Assembly: GCA_949358305.1 (NCBI GenBank)
Contig: OX442316.1
Span: 13,330,001 to 13,394,000 of the forward strand
Reading direction: 5' to 3'
Source of the DNA: Strigamia acuminata
Lineage: Eukaryota > Arthropoda > Chilopoda > Geophilomorpha > Linotaeniidae
Length of the DNA: 64,000 nucleotides
Shown in pieces: positions 52,195-61,835 of this stretch (positions are counted from its first letter, which is position 1; each line of letters starts with the position of its first letter). Both the position numbers and the translations under genes were made by a program. The notes beneath the pieces were generated by a model. The model worked only from the letters and a program-made list of their open reading frames with translations. It searched no databases and was not told the origin of the DNA.

Positions 52195-52670
52195 TATTCA
52201 GTTTAAATAAAAATAAAATAACATTTTCTAAGAGCTTAAATCTTCTTGTTGGATAATGGTGATGGTGACTTTATGGAATTTCAGTTTATAGGTTTAGTGA
52301 TGTCCACCGTCGTACTGTGCACGCGCTAACAACATTTTTCTCATTATTTCATAAATAATAATATTTAATTTAGAAAATCAATAAACTTTTAAAATCAAAT
52401 TGTATAAAATCCTCCCCACAATGCCTAATCCTGTATTTTCGCTGTGAAAACTCATTGCGCTGACTTTTCTGGTGTGTTGGACTGGACTGGAGTCGGTCTT
52501 TTCCATTTTCGTGTGGCCCCTCCGGTGACGTCACTTCACTAGGTCATAAAACCTAAAAATAAATATGTACAACTCTGTTAACTTTTTATACTTCTTATTG
52601 AGTCGGAAGTTTAAAATACATAAAAAACATGTTAAACTTTGATTCAGAGTCCATAAAAGAAAAAAAGTAG

Positions 52671-52952
52671 TTCGGCTTTGGGATTTGACGAATTCGAATT
52701 CTTTTGATGAAATCACAGCTACAGCTGACAAGTCCACAATTACGTTACCGTGTAAAGCCGTAGGTATTTCAATGCCGGATAGAAAATGGAGCAGGAAGAG
52801 AAAGATTGTTGATAAAAGTGATCGTCTGTACATATCGACCGATGGATCTTTGACAATCACAAATATTCAAGAAAAAGACGCGGGAAATTACAGCTGCAAA
52901 TTAAACAATCATTTTGGAATGGATCAAGTTGTTTATACTTTAATTGTCCTCG
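52671..52952 (+). CDS. Orphan Dscam Ig10-like exon
   Basis: A 282-base segment, open throughout and flanked by AG and GT, encodes one Ig domain: TITLPCKAVGISMPDRKW with cysteine and tryptophan, STDGSLTITNIQEKDAGNYS and CKLNNHFGMDQVVYTLIVL. It is most similar to Ig10 of the upstream Dscam (for example DGTLTIT and VTYTILV) but clearly diverged. Unlike that Ig10, it has no intron after the tryptophan strand. Boundaries are phase 1 and 1. The acceptor (AAAAAAGTAG) lacks pyrimidines and the donor (GGTTTGTA) is weak, so it may be a relic. No neighbouring Ig or FN exons were found. Confidence 0.6.
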
Positions 52953-53020
52953 GTTTGTAATCCTGTCTAAATGTAAACGAATCTTATTGAATTAACGAAT
53001 AAATATATTTCTTTTTATTA

Positions 53021-54769
53021 CACACTTATTTTGGGACCACTTTGCGTGAAAAACCTCCCTAATGCGACCAAAAACACTCCTTTTTGCGACCACTTTGAGT
53101 GCAAAACCTCCCTAATGCGACCAAAACCACTCCTTTTTGCGACCACTTTGAGTGCAAAACCTCCCTAATGCGACCAAACACACTCCTTTTTGCGACCACT
53201 TTGAGTGCAAAACCTCCCTAATGCGACCAAAAACACTCCTTTTTGCGACCACTTTGCGTGAAAAACCTCCCTTATGCGACGAAAACACACTCATTTTGGG
53301 ACCACTTTTCGTAAAAACCTCCCTAATGCGACCAAAAACATTCCTTTTTGCGACCACTTTGAGTGCAAAACCTCCCTAATGCGACCAAAATCACTCCTTT
53401 TGCGACCACTTTGAGTGCAAAACCTCCATAATGCGACCAAAAACATTCCTTTTTGCGACCACTTTGAGTGCAAAACCTCCCTAATGCGACCAAAACACGC
53501 TTATTTTGGGACCACTTGGCGTGCAAAACCTCCCAAATGGGACCAAAACACCACTCATTTTGGGACCACTTGGCGTGAAAAACCTCCCTAATGCGACCAA
53601 AAACACTCCTTTTTGCGACCACTTTGCGTGAAAAACCTCCCTTATGCGACGAAAACACACTCATTTTGGGACCACTTTTCGTAAAAACCTCCCTAATGCG
53701 ACCAAAAACATTCCTTTTTGCGACCACTTTGAGTGCAAAACCTCCCTAATGCGACCAAAAACACTCCTTTTGCGACCACTTTGAGTGCAAAACCTCCCTA
53801 ATGCGACCAAAAACACTCCTTTTTGCGACCACTTTGAGTGCAAAACCTCCCTAATGCGACCAAAAACACTCCTTTTTGCGACCACTTTGAGTGCAAAACC
53901 TCCATAATGCGACCAAAAACACTCCTTTTTGCGACCACTTTGAGTGCAAAACCTCTCTAATGCGACCAAAAACACTCCTTTTGCGACCACTTTGAGTGCA
54001 AAACCTCCCTAATGCGACCAAAAACACTCCTTTTTGCGACCACTTTGAGTGCAAAACCTCCATAATGCGACCAAAAACATTCCTTTTTGCGACCACTTTG
54101 AGTGCAAAACCTCCCTAATGCGACCAAAACACGCTTATTTTGGGACCACTTGGCGTGCAAAACCTCCCAAATGGGACCAAAACACGCATTTTAGATCCAG
54201 TTTTCGTCAAAAACCTCCCATTTGCGACCAAACACACTCCTTTTTGCGACCACTTTGAGTGCAAAACCTCCCTAATGCGACCAAAACACACTCATTTTGG
54301 GACCACTTTTCGTAAAAACCTCCCTAATGCGACCAAAAACACTCCTTTTTGCGACCACTTTGAGTGCAAAACCTCCCTAATGCGACCAAAACCACTCCTT
54401 TTTGCGACCACTTTGAGTGCAAAACCTCCCTAATGCGACCAAAAACACTCCTTTTTGCGACCACTTTGAGTGCAAAACCTCCCTAATGCGACCAAACACA
54501 CTCCTTTTTGCGACCACTTTGAGTGCAAAACCTCCATAATGCGACCAAAAACATTCCTTTTTGCGACCACTTTGAGTGCAAAACACGCTTATTTTGGGAC
54601 CACTTGGCGTGCAAAACCTCCCAAATGGGACCAAAACACCACTCATTTTGGGACCACTTGGCGTGAAAAACCTCCCAAATGCGACCAAAACACGCATTTT
54701 AGATCCAGTTTTCGTCAAAAACCTCCCATTTGCGACCAAAACACTCATTTTGAGACCACGTCTCGTAGA
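53021..54769. repeat. 53-bp satellite array, about 33 copies
   Basis: The unit is 53 bases and includes AACCTCCCTAATGCGACCAA. Successive units differ at a few sites (GCGACCACTTTGAGTGC against GGGACCACTTGGCGTGC), and blocks of variants recur, for example the same rare unit at about 53271 and 53641, 370 bases apart, that is seven units. This points to higher-order repeats. Long reading frames on both strands are by-products of the repeat and are not annotated as genes. The array starts 69 bases after the orphan Ig exon. Confidence 0.95.
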
Positions 54770-55622
54770 GTTAAATCGCGTCTTCGTTAATTTTTTGCAG
54801 TATTCTTTGGATTGATGACCCCTTCTACCTTTGGCCATACGAGATGTGGGTTGTACCGATTGTAGTTAGGTTTGAAACTGTATCTCGTCGTATTTCATGC
54901 TCAAAATGGCGAGGTGAATAACGTTAAAGCGACTGAATTGTGCAAAAAGCGTGGGAACGCGTATTCAGATTTCAGACACGTGTTATCATTCATTCGAAGC
55001 AAATGCGAATCACTGTGACCGGATTGGGTATTTTGCTACACGTAAAATTGCAAAGAGTACGCGCAATGTTTGTAGATTCTACATCCTTTTTACAAATCAA
55101 GTATACGAATTCAATGTACAAACCTTTGAAAACGGTATATTCCATGTAATTTATTCATCTCGTGTTTAAACGATACAAGAGAAGAAGGTGGAATTGCAAA
55201 ATCGGAGAAAATTGCACTCCAATTCCCACGATCCCTGGCTCGGTCAGTACAAATTCCACAAGATAAATCTCAAAAAATGATTTCAATGCCTTTTTTCAAT
55301 TGACTAGGTCAAAAGTTTGCGTTGATGGAAGAAAAAGTGATTTAATTCACATTCTGAGCTCCTACGTTGTTGAATCGAAGCAAATACTGGAAGAAATTGA
55401 AGTGACGGCAGAACAGAACTGATTTGATTGTAAGGCCGAGAAATGGGATTAAATTGCGATTGAAACCGCTTCAACTGATAACAGCAGTGTGTTGCTTGGC
55501 AACCACTCTACTTGGAGCATCGTTATATTTTTATGTTGCAATTTTAGCACCAGGTGACAGCTCGCAAGAAGTTGACATTTTTCCAAATATATTTCTGGGA
55601 ATTTTGATTGGATAAAAACACG
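54770..55622 (+). pseudogene. Decayed reading frames of unknown family
   Basis: Several + strand frames follow one another with breaks. One at about 54880-55018 includes ELCKKRGNAYSDFRHVLSF; a second at 54951-55169 includes CDRIGYFATRKIAKS and YILFTNQVYEFNVQTF; a third carries LIHILSSYVVESKQILEEIE; and one at 55400-55617 has a hydrophobic stretch LQLITAVCCLATTLLGASLY that could span a membrane. Frame changes and stops lie between them. I do not recognise the family; this may be one broken gene or chance. Confidence 0.25.
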
Positions 55623-55679
55623 GGGCATTTGTATTCTGCATTTTTATTTTTTTCTCAGTCTTTATCGAGGTTTTCACTG

Positions 55680-57480
55680 TGCTTAACCAGATGCAAAGGT
55701 CATTGAATCAAAGTCAGTCGCCCCAAATGTCACCGGACAATCGCCACATACTCAAACAGCTTCGCTTAAAAGATACCCACCTCAGTTGCAGAGCCAGTAA
55801 ACAGTTTGTGTACCGTCTTCCTCAACAAGAAATGCCGCGATCACAACGCACAAACGATCAGCTTAATTCATCCGAATTTTTTAACACGACTCACAAGTCA
55901 GTTATTTAACGCACCTGCAGCTCCTAATATGTCCCTTCAGGTTTGGAAAATAATAATTTTTTTGTTAGAAAATTGTTTGCTTTTAATGATTTGATAATTT
56001 ATGTTAAAGCGTGGATTTTGGATTTTGATCCCCAAATGTCGCCAAGAAATCACTGGTCCAGCCAACAACCTGACTCGCCATGCACTCAAAGAGCCTCGTT
56101 CCAAACGTACTCACCTCATTGGCCGAGCCAGCAAGCAGCCCGCATGTCTCCTCTTTAGTCCTTAGCAGCAGCCTTACCCTCAACAAGAAACACAAGGCAC
56201 CTTCACTCAGTTGGCTTAATTCCTCTGGATTTTACACCACGTACGAAGAATTACTCGCCGATACTAGAGCTCCTTACGAGTTCGCTCAAGTATTTGAAAA
56301 CGACAATTTTTCGTACAAATATTCCAAAATATTACAAATGATTTATTAATTGTAATTAAAGCACCCTTCGAGTGCATCCAATTGTCAGTTGTATCCTGGT
56401 TTCAGCCACACAGCGCTCAACCAGATGCCGATTCTGTTGTATCCTGGTTTCAGCGACACAGCGCTCAACCAGATGCCGATTCTTTTTCAGTTTTTCACCA
56501 GGATCAGCCAAATGTCCCAAATGTCGGCACACACTCAAAGAACCTCGCCTCAGATGTACCCACCTCATTCGCAGGGCCAACAAGCACCTGGTGTGTCTCC
56601 TCATCCCTTTATCTCCTTTATCCTTTCTCGCAACAAGGAATGCCGAATTCGCAATGTCCGATTGATCATATATTTAATTCCTCCGGATTTTCAACTCCTA
56701 AGTGTTTCCCTTCAGGTATTTTATAAAGACAATTTTGGACAAATATTTTGCAATTAATGATTTGATAATTTTTATTAAAGCGCTCTTCTTCGAGGGTACC
56801 CAATTGTCAATGGTGTGGTAATTGTGAGTCGTGTCGTAAATATGGTTATGTCCAGAATCAGCCACAAATCGCTGGTCAGCAACCCTATACTCACCACACA
56901 GTCAGAGTTATCCGCATCTATACTCGTTTTCTAATGAATGAAGGTGCACAGAGTCAGCAAACTGGTGATGCGTCGTGTCCTCGTCAAATGACACACTCGC
57001 AGCTTTTGTTTCCTGCAGTTCAACAAACACCTCACTCTCAGCTGTCACCACAAGGATCTAGCACTACACAACAACGGGACTCGCTTTTGACTGGAATGTT
57101 GTTGCAACGGAACACATGAGTTCAAGCTGGATATCAACAACACCAGCAGAATATACGGTTGCGTAGAATGGTTGAAGCGAACCCAGTGCGCCAATTGCTG
57201 GACCAGCCTGATCAACAGTTTCCTCATGTTACTCTAAACAACCCGACGATGTCCAATATACCTGGTTTCATCTATCAAACATTCCAGGCGCCTAATGTGA
57301 ATGCGCCTCAAACTGCATCGCCACCCTCATTGCTACGACGACTACAAATCAGTTGTGACGAGTATTCTATCACACGTAAAGAAAATAGATTTCTACAATA
57401 TTTGTTGATTTTTTTGATCGAATCAAAATTGGCGATGGTTACTTTATTAGATGAGATTCAAAAATACTCCGAAAAATGAA
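55680..57480 (+). pseudogene. Pro/Gln/Ser-rich repeated segment, three or four decayed copies
   Basis: Three related blocks can be aligned: 55744-55802, 56077-56138 and 56526-56587 each contain CACTCAAAGAGCCTCG-like sequence followed by CACCTCA and a Gln-rich frame. Each is followed by a shared tail (AATTCCTCCGGATTTT type) and an AT-rich linker. A 48-base unit is doubled at 56389-56484 (peptide YPGFSHTALNQMPILL). Copy three translates to QRTSPQMYPPHSQGQQAPG. A final Gln-rich stretch near 56934-57479 is interrupted by TGA at 57117. It resembles low-complexity activation-type regions; no family is assigned. Confidence 0.4.
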
Positions 57481-57553
57481 TACCGGTACATTTTTTAATT
57501 TCCGTTTTCTAAAGTCGCAAAATGAAATGTTTTGACAATGGCGGACGGGGAGC

Positions 57554-57566
57554 GGGGGGGGGGGGG
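57554..57566. repeat. G13 homopolymer
   Basis: Thirteen consecutive guanines in a GC-rich patch (57541-57570), unusual in this AT-rich window. It is prone to length error and can form G-quadruplex-type structures. Confidence 0.7.
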
Positions 57567-57870
57567 ATTTGTCACGTGAGGAACAACATCAACAACAAAG
57601 AAAATGTAATATTTTATTTGTTAACGCCCGCTCGCTATTATACAATGTTTCCGTGGGGTTTTTTTTGTTCTTAAACTATAGTTGAGTGAGTAAAACAATA
57701 TAACTTACACGTTGACAAATAATTTCAGCCGACATCTCGTCATCAATCTTCACAGTGCCGGGTACCATTCGGTTCCAGAAAATAAAACGGGCGCCAAATT
57801 TTTATCAGTGAAAGCGTAACGAGCATGCGCGCGTGGGCGCGCCGCGTCGTGGCAGTTCTTACAGATAGAA

Positions 57871-58608
57871 ATGTCATGGTCTGAAGATAATTTAACTCCA
57901 TACGCCACAATTAATCTTAATGGTTCTACATCAATGGATATGACAAGTTTTGGTCGAAGAGGATCAAGATCTTCCAGTCCATCAGGGGTAAATTGACGTT
58001 GCCGTGCACGTTATAAGCTCCGCTACATTCACATTAAATTTATTTTTCTAACAGAATAAACGTGCAAATGTGTCTGGAATTCAGCCTGGCGCCCGGCCAC
58101 ATTCAGGAAGCTTGGAGAATATTAGTGTTGGTAGTCGGATTCAACAGGTGCCAACCGCCCCACCTTTATCCGATGCCTACGGGGCTGTTCCGTCCGTTTA
58201 TCCCAGACGTTAGTTTTCACCCTTTTACGTCTCTCTCTCTCGTTTTGTACATTTAAATTTTCATAGTTTCTTCGAGTTTAAGTCATTGTGCCCCTGTGCC
58301 AACGCCACGTCGCACACATTTACAAAATGAAGCACTGCAAAAACAAGACGATCATGACAATCGGTAATTTGATGGTAAATTGAATGAAGAATTTCTTACA
58401 AATCCGAAAAAAGTAATTGCAGAAGTCCAAACCTTTATGCCAATCTGCTTAGTGATGTCCACTTCAGAGCGGAACCGCGTCAAAGGTCCAATGGCCATCA
58501 CCACGAAACCCGTCTGCATATCAGGTATAATGTCAACTTTGATGATTTCTCAGAAACTATAAAAATTTTACTTTGTTTCTTTTTTTTCCAATTAGGCAAT
58601 CACACTAA
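57871..58608 (+). CDS. 160-residue protein or receptor tail, five exons
   Basis: Exons 57871-57987, 58055-58208, 58267-58363, 58423-58524 and 58596-58608 join with phases 0, 1, 2, 2 to a TAA; all four introns are GT-AG and 58-71 bases. The product is hydrophilic and Ser/Pro-rich without a membrane helix. It includes SEDNLTPYATINLNG, HSGSLENISVGSRIQQVP, APPLSDAYGAVPSVYP and SPNLYANLLSDVHF. PYATINL and YANL recall PYATFQL and YANP in the Dscam tail of this window, so I infer a Dscam-like cytoplasmic tail. Two readings remain: an ATG at 57871 starts a short protein (a GC-rich patch precedes it and an in-frame TAA lies upstream), or the AG at 57864 is an acceptor and the receptor part is missing. 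Confidence 0.65.
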
Positions 58609-59129
58609 AAGTGCATTTTTATGAAGCTGACGCACATGAATGTTTACTCGTCTGTGTAACCCAGCGATGGTTTAACGGGCTAAATTGTCACGATGGTAGA
58701 ATGTTGAAAACCAAAACGACAACATATAAATATAAACTCTTGGGGATGATGAATCAATATTGAAATCGTCCGTAGTCAATGATGTGTACTTTTATCGTCT
58801 ACTTGTTTTTCAGTTTGCCTATTCTGACATGCACTTTTATTACGATGGGTAAATGCATGGATGAGTCGCGAGACTTGTTAAATACGACCTGAGCTTTGTG
58901 CGAAGTCAGCAATGCATCTCGTTCTAACTATGCAATTTTTCATTTTTGCATACAGTAGGTGCTTTCAAATTGGTTAGGCAAATTGATAAAAATAAGTGAA
59001 ATAAATGACGTATTATTGAATGCTCCTAAATGAAATAAACGACTTATTATTGAATGCTCCTAAATTAAATAAATGACTAGAAGATGAGGAAGACACTCAC
59101 TAACATTCGTATTTCGATCTTCAAAAGAA

Positions 59130-59210
59130 AAAGGAAAGATGCGCCACATGGACGCGAACCTAGTACACAAAGAACACGACTAAAATTCGACCAATTCGTC
59201 ATAGGACCTG
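59130..59210 (-). repeat. tRNA-derived SINE-like head 1
   Basis: On the minus strand, TGACGAATTGGTC (A-box-like) is followed about 35 bases on by GGTTCGCGTCC, close to the B-box GGTTCGANTCC. The stems do not pair well enough for a functional tRNA. Confidence 0.4.
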
Positions 59211-59394
59211 TATACTAGGCCTCATTAAATTAAGCAAAAAAAAAAATTAAACATCCACACGAGCCGTCTTTGACGGCTTCCTTGCATGTTGTATAAATGT
59301 TTATTTTCGGAGCACGGAGCCATCCAGTCGTTTATCAAAGGACGTCGAAATGTGCTATGTCTTTTGAAGCTTGAAAAAAAAAAACACCCAAGAA

Positions 59395-59460
59395 ATAACG
59401 AAAGCAGATTCGAACTCGCACGCCCACCGTCAATGACACAGACCATTACGTCACACCGAA
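59395..59460 (-). repeat. tRNA-derived SINE-like head 2
   Basis: On the minus strand, TGACGTAATGGTC is followed by GAGTTCGAATC, again in A-box/B-box order. The A-box-like part is similar to the one at 59.2 kb, so both may come from the same SINE family. The T-arm stem is mismatched. Confidence 0.4.
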
Positions 59461-60456
59461 CTGTTTCGTACAGCAGTGAGTAGACGTTAATTAGCCGTAT
59501 CATGTGTTGGATATACCAGTACACACACGATAAATATGAATAAATATATTACGTTTAACACGAAGGAAGAAAGTTTAAATTTTTTATTGCAAAATATTTG
59601 TAATTCTTTCTACAAGTGCTAAAAAAACTCCGTGATTAATGTTTTATCACTAGGTGGAATATGTGTGGCAGGAAGTTGTCACACTGCTAGAAGTTTCCAT
59701 GGATTTTGATTGGCTATGCTGATTAGTCTGCACGCCAGGACTACTTTGCGTCTTTATTTTTTCTCTTCAGATTTTCACCAGTTTTTATTTCCGGCTTGGA
59801 GGCGAAGCACACACGGCGTTCTGAGTGAGTTTTTCTCAAATTTTACTTCTTAGGTTTAATTTAGCGGTTTTAAAATTGTTTTTTATGGAATTAATTATTA
59901 GTCGTTTTGGCCTTTTATGTTTTAGCTATTTATACAGTTATATTTTTGTACAGTGTAGTGTTTTGTACGGTTAAGGCGAGCATATTTAATTAGTTTTCCT
60001 TAGATTTGTTTAATGTTTTTTTGGAAATTGTATCCAATTTTATTATACTGTAATTACATGGTAATTTATTAATTTAGTTTTAGTTTTTATCCGTTATTTT
60101 GCATTTTAGAAGAAGTAGAGGAATTTCAATTTAATTTGTCTTTTTAGTTTTATTTAATATTTTATAAATATTTTATTTAACTTTATTTCGGAATGGAAAT
60201 TTAGTTATTAATCTTTTATTAACTTATATACTTATTTTACATTTTTTTAAGTTGCTAATTTTGCATTTTTAAAAAATAGGTTTGTCGACGACGCACGAGT
60301 CGAATAACGCGGACGACAACATGGATACCGGAGCATATGCATAAAAGACGAATCCTCGGACAGCGTAGACCAATTCCGTGACAGCTAAACCGATTTTCAG
60401 ATTTTATATTTGAATTTTATAATTATAATTATTACATAATTTCTACATAATTTCTA

Positions 60457-60512
60457 CTGTATAATTTCAACTGTATAATTTCAACTGTATAATTTCAACT
60501 GTATAATTTCAA
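60457..60512. repeat. 14-bp minisatellite, four copies
   Basis: CTGTATAATTTCAA is repeated exactly four times, with two degenerate copies just before it. Confidence 0.92.
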
Positions 60513-60696
60513 TTTTGTATCTGTTCCATTTATAATTTTGTATCTGTTCCATTTATAATTTTGTATCTGTTCCATTTATAATTTTGTATCTGTTCCATTT
60601 ATAATTTTGTATCTGTTCCATTTATAATTTTGTATCTGTTCCATTTATAATTTTGTATCTGTTCCATTTATAATTTTGTATCTGTTCCATTTATAA
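60513..60696. repeat. 23-bp minisatellite, eight copies
   Basis: TTTTGTATCTGTTCCATTTA plus TAA is repeated eight times without visible change, directly abutting the 14-bp array. The perfect identity indicates recent expansion or homogenisation. Confidence 0.95.
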
Positions 60697-60703
60697 TTTT
60701 GTA

Positions 60704-60781
60704 TAACTTTATTTTCGCGTAATTTTATGTAACTTTATTTTCGCGTAATTTTATGTAACTTTATTTTCGCGTAATTTTATG
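60704..60781. repeat. 26-bp minisatellite, three copies
   Basis: TAACTTTATTTTCGCGTAAT plus TTTATG is repeated three times immediately after the 23-bp array. The three arrays share AT-rich pieces such as TGTAT and TTTAT, as if each grew from a slipped edge of the last. Confidence 0.92.
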
Positions 60782-61230
60782 TGAACGTTTTTTTTTCAGG
60801 TTAACATAAACATCAGCAGGAAGACATCGTGGGACATTTTGAAGGGGCCCAGAGCGTGGCACACTCTGGGTCCTGGGTGTGGTAATACGGCGGAGTCTCA
60901 AGGGGGATGTTTACCCGAGATTATCCTTAAACGGTCCGTTATAACCCGCTTAAACCTTTGATTAGCCATTTATTTTCCTTTTAAGGAAAAATTTGTAAAT
61001 ATTTTATGTAAAGTGTATATTTTTATTTCAATAAAGTTTTATTTTTCGTAAGCTATGTCATTTATTCGCAAAATATTCTAAGTCCAAAAATCAAAAAAGG
61101 CGAAGTGCTGCCAAATTTTTATAGGTTTGGACTTGGTATAAAAAAGGGGATGTAGTGGGTATACAAATTCCCCATTTTATTTGTATGTTTATTAATAAAT
61201 TGACAACAAATTTTAATTTAAAATATGTAA

Positions 61231-61274
61231 TTATAATTTTTATGTAGTTTTATTCAACTACATAAAAATTATAA
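61231..61274. repeat. Perfect 19-bp inverted repeat with 6-base loop
   Basis: TTATAATTTTTATGTAGTT at 61231-61249 returns as its exact reverse complement at 61256-61274. The hairpin lies between the possible + transcript end and the minus strand terminal exon at 61364-61421. Confidence 0.85.
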
Positions 61275-61363
61275 AGACAACACAAATAAATTTTATTAAT
61301 CTTTAAAAATACAAAAATATAAAATAAAATAATGAAAAATTATAATATATGAAAATAAAATTC

Positions 61364-61832
61364 TTAGAGCGTTGGAAATTCTCCGGCTGGGTTGGCACGG
61401 AAGAAGTCTTCACATTTGAACCTAAAAAACAAAATCCCAAGTTTATAACATTAATACTACTTTTATACGATAAACCTCTACAATTAACTACCAAAATATA
61501 AACACACTAGAAAACTACGGTAATTAAAACAAAGTGTAAAATAAATCAATTTACTCACCGTAGAGAATACTCGACGTTTACGTCCTCCACCGACCCAGGC
61601 ACCGAATGGCGAAAACTGCGCTAAATAGAAGGCCAGCTTGAAAAAAACTACGGTAATTAAAACGTATTGCTTTTAAAATTAACAACGCAATAGTGTGAAA
61701 ACAAACCACAAATAAATAAAAGAACAAAGCGAGAAACAAAGTGTAAAATAAAATAAAATAAATCAATTTACTCACCGAAGAGAATCATCGACGTCTACGT
61801 CCTCCACCGACCAGGGCGCCGAATGGCGAAAA
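61364..61832 (-). CDS. 3' end of a small minus-strand gene with twin 57-nt exons
   Basis: Three exon-like blocks: 61832-61776, 61615-61559 and terminal 61421-61364. The first two are 57-base near copies, each bounded by CAG and CG|GTGAGT. In one frame both are open (SAPWSVEDVDVDDSLR and SVPGSVEDVNVEYSLR) and join to FKCEDFFRANPAGEFPTL and TAA. Because 57 is a multiple of three, either, both or neither copy could be included without a frame change. The upstream exons are not identified and would need to end with two spare bases. In another frame copy 2 has a stop. The family is not recognised. Confidence 0.45.
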
Positions 61833-61834
61833 CT
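61514..61834. repeat. Local duplication containing the twin exons
   Basis: Sequence around 61514-61618 recurs at about 61648-61834, with extra sequence inside the second copy. Shared parts are ACTACGGTAATTAAAAC, AAAGTGTAAAATAAA, ATCAATTTACTCACCG and the 57-base exon. Confidence 0.7.
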
Positions 61835-61835
61835 G

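Larger units (their letters stand above)
50971..52670. other. Non-coding AT-rich stretch with small repeats
   Basis: No gene was recognised. It contains a near-duplicate of GCGAAACAACAGTGACAA near 51118-51175, an 18-bp hairpin at 51325-51372 and four 12-base repeats near 52147-52194. Confidence 0.6.
58609..59780. other. Non-coding region with small repeats
   Basis: No gene is recognised. Near 58990-59070 a unit of about 40 bases with TTATTGAATGCTCCTAAAT is repeated twice. Two tRNA-like heads lie on the minus strand at 59130-59210 and 59395-59460. Confidence 0.5.
59780..61050 (+). ncRNA. Possible spliced non-coding transcript
   Basis: A GC-richer patch ends in a good donor (GA|GTGAGT near 59823). 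An acceptor (AATAG) near 60280 precedes a GC-rich exon-like stretch, and an acceptor (TTTTCAG) near 60800 precedes one ending with AATAAA at about 61031. Near 60850 there is a small hairpin with CCCAGAG and CTCTGGG arms. No protein frame of any length runs through. Could also be a non-autonomous transposable element. Low confidence. Confidence 0.25.

Noticed and set aside
53021-54769. CRISPR array
   Set aside because: The whole 53-base unit repeats with no unique spacers, and the genome is clearly that of an animal.
53112-54838. Many overlapping reading frames in the 53-bp array
   Set aside because: The period explains them; the peptides just repeat every 53 residues and shift frame at unit-length changes.
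59395-59460. Functional tRNA gene
   Set aside because: A- and B-box-like motifs are present but the arms do not pair and no acceptor stem is seen.
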